Assembly: GCA_902781245.1 (NCBI GenBank)
Contig: CACZIP010000102.1
Span: 1 to 7,114, forward strand
DNA: 7,114 bases
Reading direction: 5' to 3'
Source of the DNA: an uncultured Coriobacteriaceae bacterium
Lineage (GTDB): Bacteria; Actinomycetota; Coriobacteriia; Coriobacteriales; Eggerthellaceae
The notes beneath the pieces are model-generated. The model searched no databases, was not told the origin of the DNA, and was given only the letters and a program-made list of their open reading frames with translations. Position 1 is the first letter of the stretch, and every line of letters starts with the position of its first letter. Of this stretch, positions 6,119 through 7,114 are shown one piece after another. The position numbers and the translations under genes were made by a program.

Positions 6119-6141
6119 CTAATGAGCACAATCGTCATTAG
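6119..6141. promoter_or_regulatory. Inverted repeat, possible operator of the E1-like gene
   Basis: CTAATGA (6119-6125) and TCATTAG (6135-6141) are a perfect inverted pair with a nine-base spacer, 15 bases before ATG 6157. TATACT at 6095-6100 would make a fair -10 box, but the matching -35 (6072-6077) is poor. If transcription starts just after 6100, the repeat lies in the first bases of the message or at a repressor site. Chance occurrence of a 7-base repeat is possible. Confidence 0.35.
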
Positions 6142-6144
6142 AAT

Positions 6145-6149
6145 GAGGA
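6145..6149 (+). promoter_or_regulatory. Ribosome binding site deciding the E1-like start
   Basis: GAGGA ends seven bases before ATG 6157, the usual distance. It lies almost against the in-frame TTG at 6151, so that longer start is rejected. Confidence 0.7.
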
Positions 6150-6156
6150 ATTGACT

Positions 6157-6855
6157 ATGAATTTCCCGCACCGTTATGACCGCAATAAGATCGCTCTTTC
6201 CGAAGAGGAATGTGCCGCGCTTGCCGATAAACGGATTGTTGTCGTCGGCTGCGGAGGATTGGGCGGCTCGGTCATCGAGGCACTCGCCCGCATAGGCGTC
6301 GGCAACCTGCGCGTCATCGACGGCGACGTGTTCGACGAGAGCAACCTCAACCGGCAGTTGCTCTGCACCGAGAACGAGCTTGGACGTGAGAAAGCCGTTG
6401 TGGCTGCTGAACGCATACATGCAATCAATGGCAACGTCGAGGTTGAGCCCGTTGTGACGTACCTAGGCGAAGCGAATGCTGCCGCCTTGTTCTATGGCGC
6501 AGACTGCGTTGTCGATTGCCTCGACAACCTCGAGGCGCGCTTCTGGGCGGCACACGCTTGCCAGAATCTCGGGATCCCCATCGTGTACGGCGCCATCGCC
6601 GGCTGGTTCGGCCAAGTGTGCACCGTCTATCCAGGCGACCCCTCGTTCGCCTGCGCATATGGCGAACCTTTCGAAAGCGGTGGAGAAAGCCAACACAAGA
6701 AGCTGGGCAATCTCCCCTACACCGCTTACGTCATCGCCGCCATTCAAGCTGCAGAAGCCGTGAAAGTCGTCTTGGGAAAGCCGGGGCAGATTCGCAACCG
6801 CCTGCTCATGGTCGACCTGCTCGACGGCTCGGTCGACGACATGGAGCTGAGGTAA
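6157..6855 (+). CDS. ThiF/MoeB/HesA-family E1-like adenylyltransferase
   Basis: A 232-residue member of the E1-like family that adenylates the C-terminal glycine of MoaD/ThiS-type sulfur carriers. The Rossmann ATP loop is G31-C-G-G-L-G-G37. D55-G-D57 and N65-R66-Q67 hold the nucleotide and sugar, K79 is the conserved lysine after GRE, and D120-x2-D123-N124 is the Mg/ATP aspartate region. Full MoeB and ThiF usually carry two CxxC zinc pairs; only isolated cysteines are present here, so the zinc site appears absent. There is no rhodanese domain. The obvious partner is the Gly-Gly MoaD-like protein at 2592-2864. It may have its own promoter, since a terminator-like hairpin separates it from the AOR genes. 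Which of MoeB, ThiF or HesA is closest cannot be settled by eye. Confidence 0.9.
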   Translation: MNFPHRYDRNKIALSEEECAALADKRIVVVGCGGLGGSVIEALARIGVGNLRVIDGDVFDESNLNRQLLCTENELGREKAVVAAERIHAINGNVEVEPVVTYLGEANAAALFYGADCVVDCLDNLEARFWAAHACQNLGIPIVYGAIAGWFGQVCTVYPGDPSFACAYGEPFESGGESQHKKLGNLPYTAYVIAAIQAAEAVKVVLGKPGQIRNRLLMVDLLDGSVDDMELR

Positions 6856-6862
6856 CGCCTCC

Positions 6863-7114
6863 ATGCTGGCAGCGGACGCGAATCGAATCGACCTCGATTG
6901 CGGCATCTCGTATGCGCGTATTGCCTCCTGGCTCGACGACGAGCTGGCCCTTCCACGTGAGCAGGAATGCTGGGTCTATACCCTGGGAGACCAAACTTGC
7001 ACAATTGCCCTCGAGCCACTCGAGGACCGCCCGCTCGGAGCCGTCCGTCTCGAGCGATCTCACCTGACCGCACACGGGGACCGCGACGCGCTCACCTCTT
7101 TCGAAAAGCTGTTC
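6863..7114 (+). CDS. Unrecognised protein, 3' end cut by the window
   Basis: An open frame of 84 codons runs uninterrupted to the window end. ATG 6863 is the first start after an in-frame TGA at 6848-6850. It begins seven bases after the E1-like stop, with GAGG at 6849-6852 as a weak binding site inside the previous gene's end. The product is acidic and soluble, with no signal peptide, membrane segment or CxxC motif; cysteines are C13, C36 and C46. A fragment such as WVYTLGDQTCTIALEPLEDRPLG suggests a beta-rich fold. Codon use (GAC, CTC, GCC, CGC) is like the neighbouring genes, which supports real coding. Position next to the E1-like gene suggests a link to cofactor maturation or AOR, but I recognise no family. 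Confidence 0.7.
   Translation, partial: MLAADANRIDLDCGISYARIASWLDDELALPREQECWVYTLGDQTCTIALEPLEDRPLGAVRLERSHLTAHGDRDALTSFEKLF

Larger units (their letters stand above)
5957..6156. other. Gene-free gap between AOR cluster and E1-like gene
   Basis: This 200-base gap has no credible reading frame. It holds the hairpin at 5966-5996, the terminator-like stem at 6050-6094, a possible -10 (TATACT, 6095-6100) and the inverted repeat at 6119-6141. GTTGACCCCT at 6025-6034 echoes, in reverse complement and with one difference, the AAGGGTCAAC in the first hairpin. The gap marks the likely boundary between two transcription units. Confidence 0.6.

Noticed and set aside
6151..6156. TTG at 6151 as the E1-like start
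   Set aside because: It is one base from the ribosome site, and ATG 6157 has normal spacing.
1..7114. CRISPR array, tRNA or rRNA genes, insertion sequence or phage genes
   Set aside because: No regularly spaced direct repeats, RNA gene landmarks, transposase or phage-type proteins were seen on either strand.

Overview
The window looks like part of a chromosome from a high-GC, strictly anaerobic bacterium. Codon choice, the gene set and strong Shine-Dalgarno sites suggest a gut-type actinobacterium of the class Coriobacteriia (Eggerthella/Slackia/Adlercreutzia-like). The taxon is inferred from general familiarity and was not tested by any search.

All genes read on the plus strand. Bases 1-243 carry a near-perfect long inverted repeat (3-76) and an AT-richer leader in which one segment can pair with two others. 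Then follows a compact gene cluster: a four-cluster ferredoxin (244-720), a tungsten-type aldehyde ferredoxin oxidoreductase (AOR, 720-2531), a MoaD-like small sulfur carrier ending in Gly-Gly (2592-2864), a NuoE-like [2Fe-2S] subunit (2912-3409), a NuoF-like NAD(P)H/FMN subunit with extra FeS domains (3402-5204) and a shortened NuoG-like FeS subunit (5201-5956). Start/stop overlaps of 1, 8 and 4 bases join ferredoxin-AOR, NuoE-NuoF and NuoF-NuoG. Hairpins of one structural family bound the moaD gene and lie after the last gene.

After a terminator-like hairpin (6050-6094) and a short inverted repeat (6119-6141) comes a ThiF/MoeB/HesA-type E1-like adenylating enzyme (6157-6855), the natural partner of the MoaD-like protein. 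An unrecognised gene (from 6863) runs off the window.

Proposed joint function (inference): the AOR oxidises aldehydes to acids at a tungsto-bispterin centre. The ferredoxin subunit carries electrons to the NuoEFG-like module, which reduces NAD+ and, by analogy with HydABC/HndABCD-type flavin enzymes, could also bifurcate electrons to or from free ferredoxin. MoaD-like and E1-like proteins would supply sulfur for pterin cofactor assembly. No hydrogenase or formate dehydrogenase catalytic domain is present, so AOR is the only substrate-handling subunit visible.
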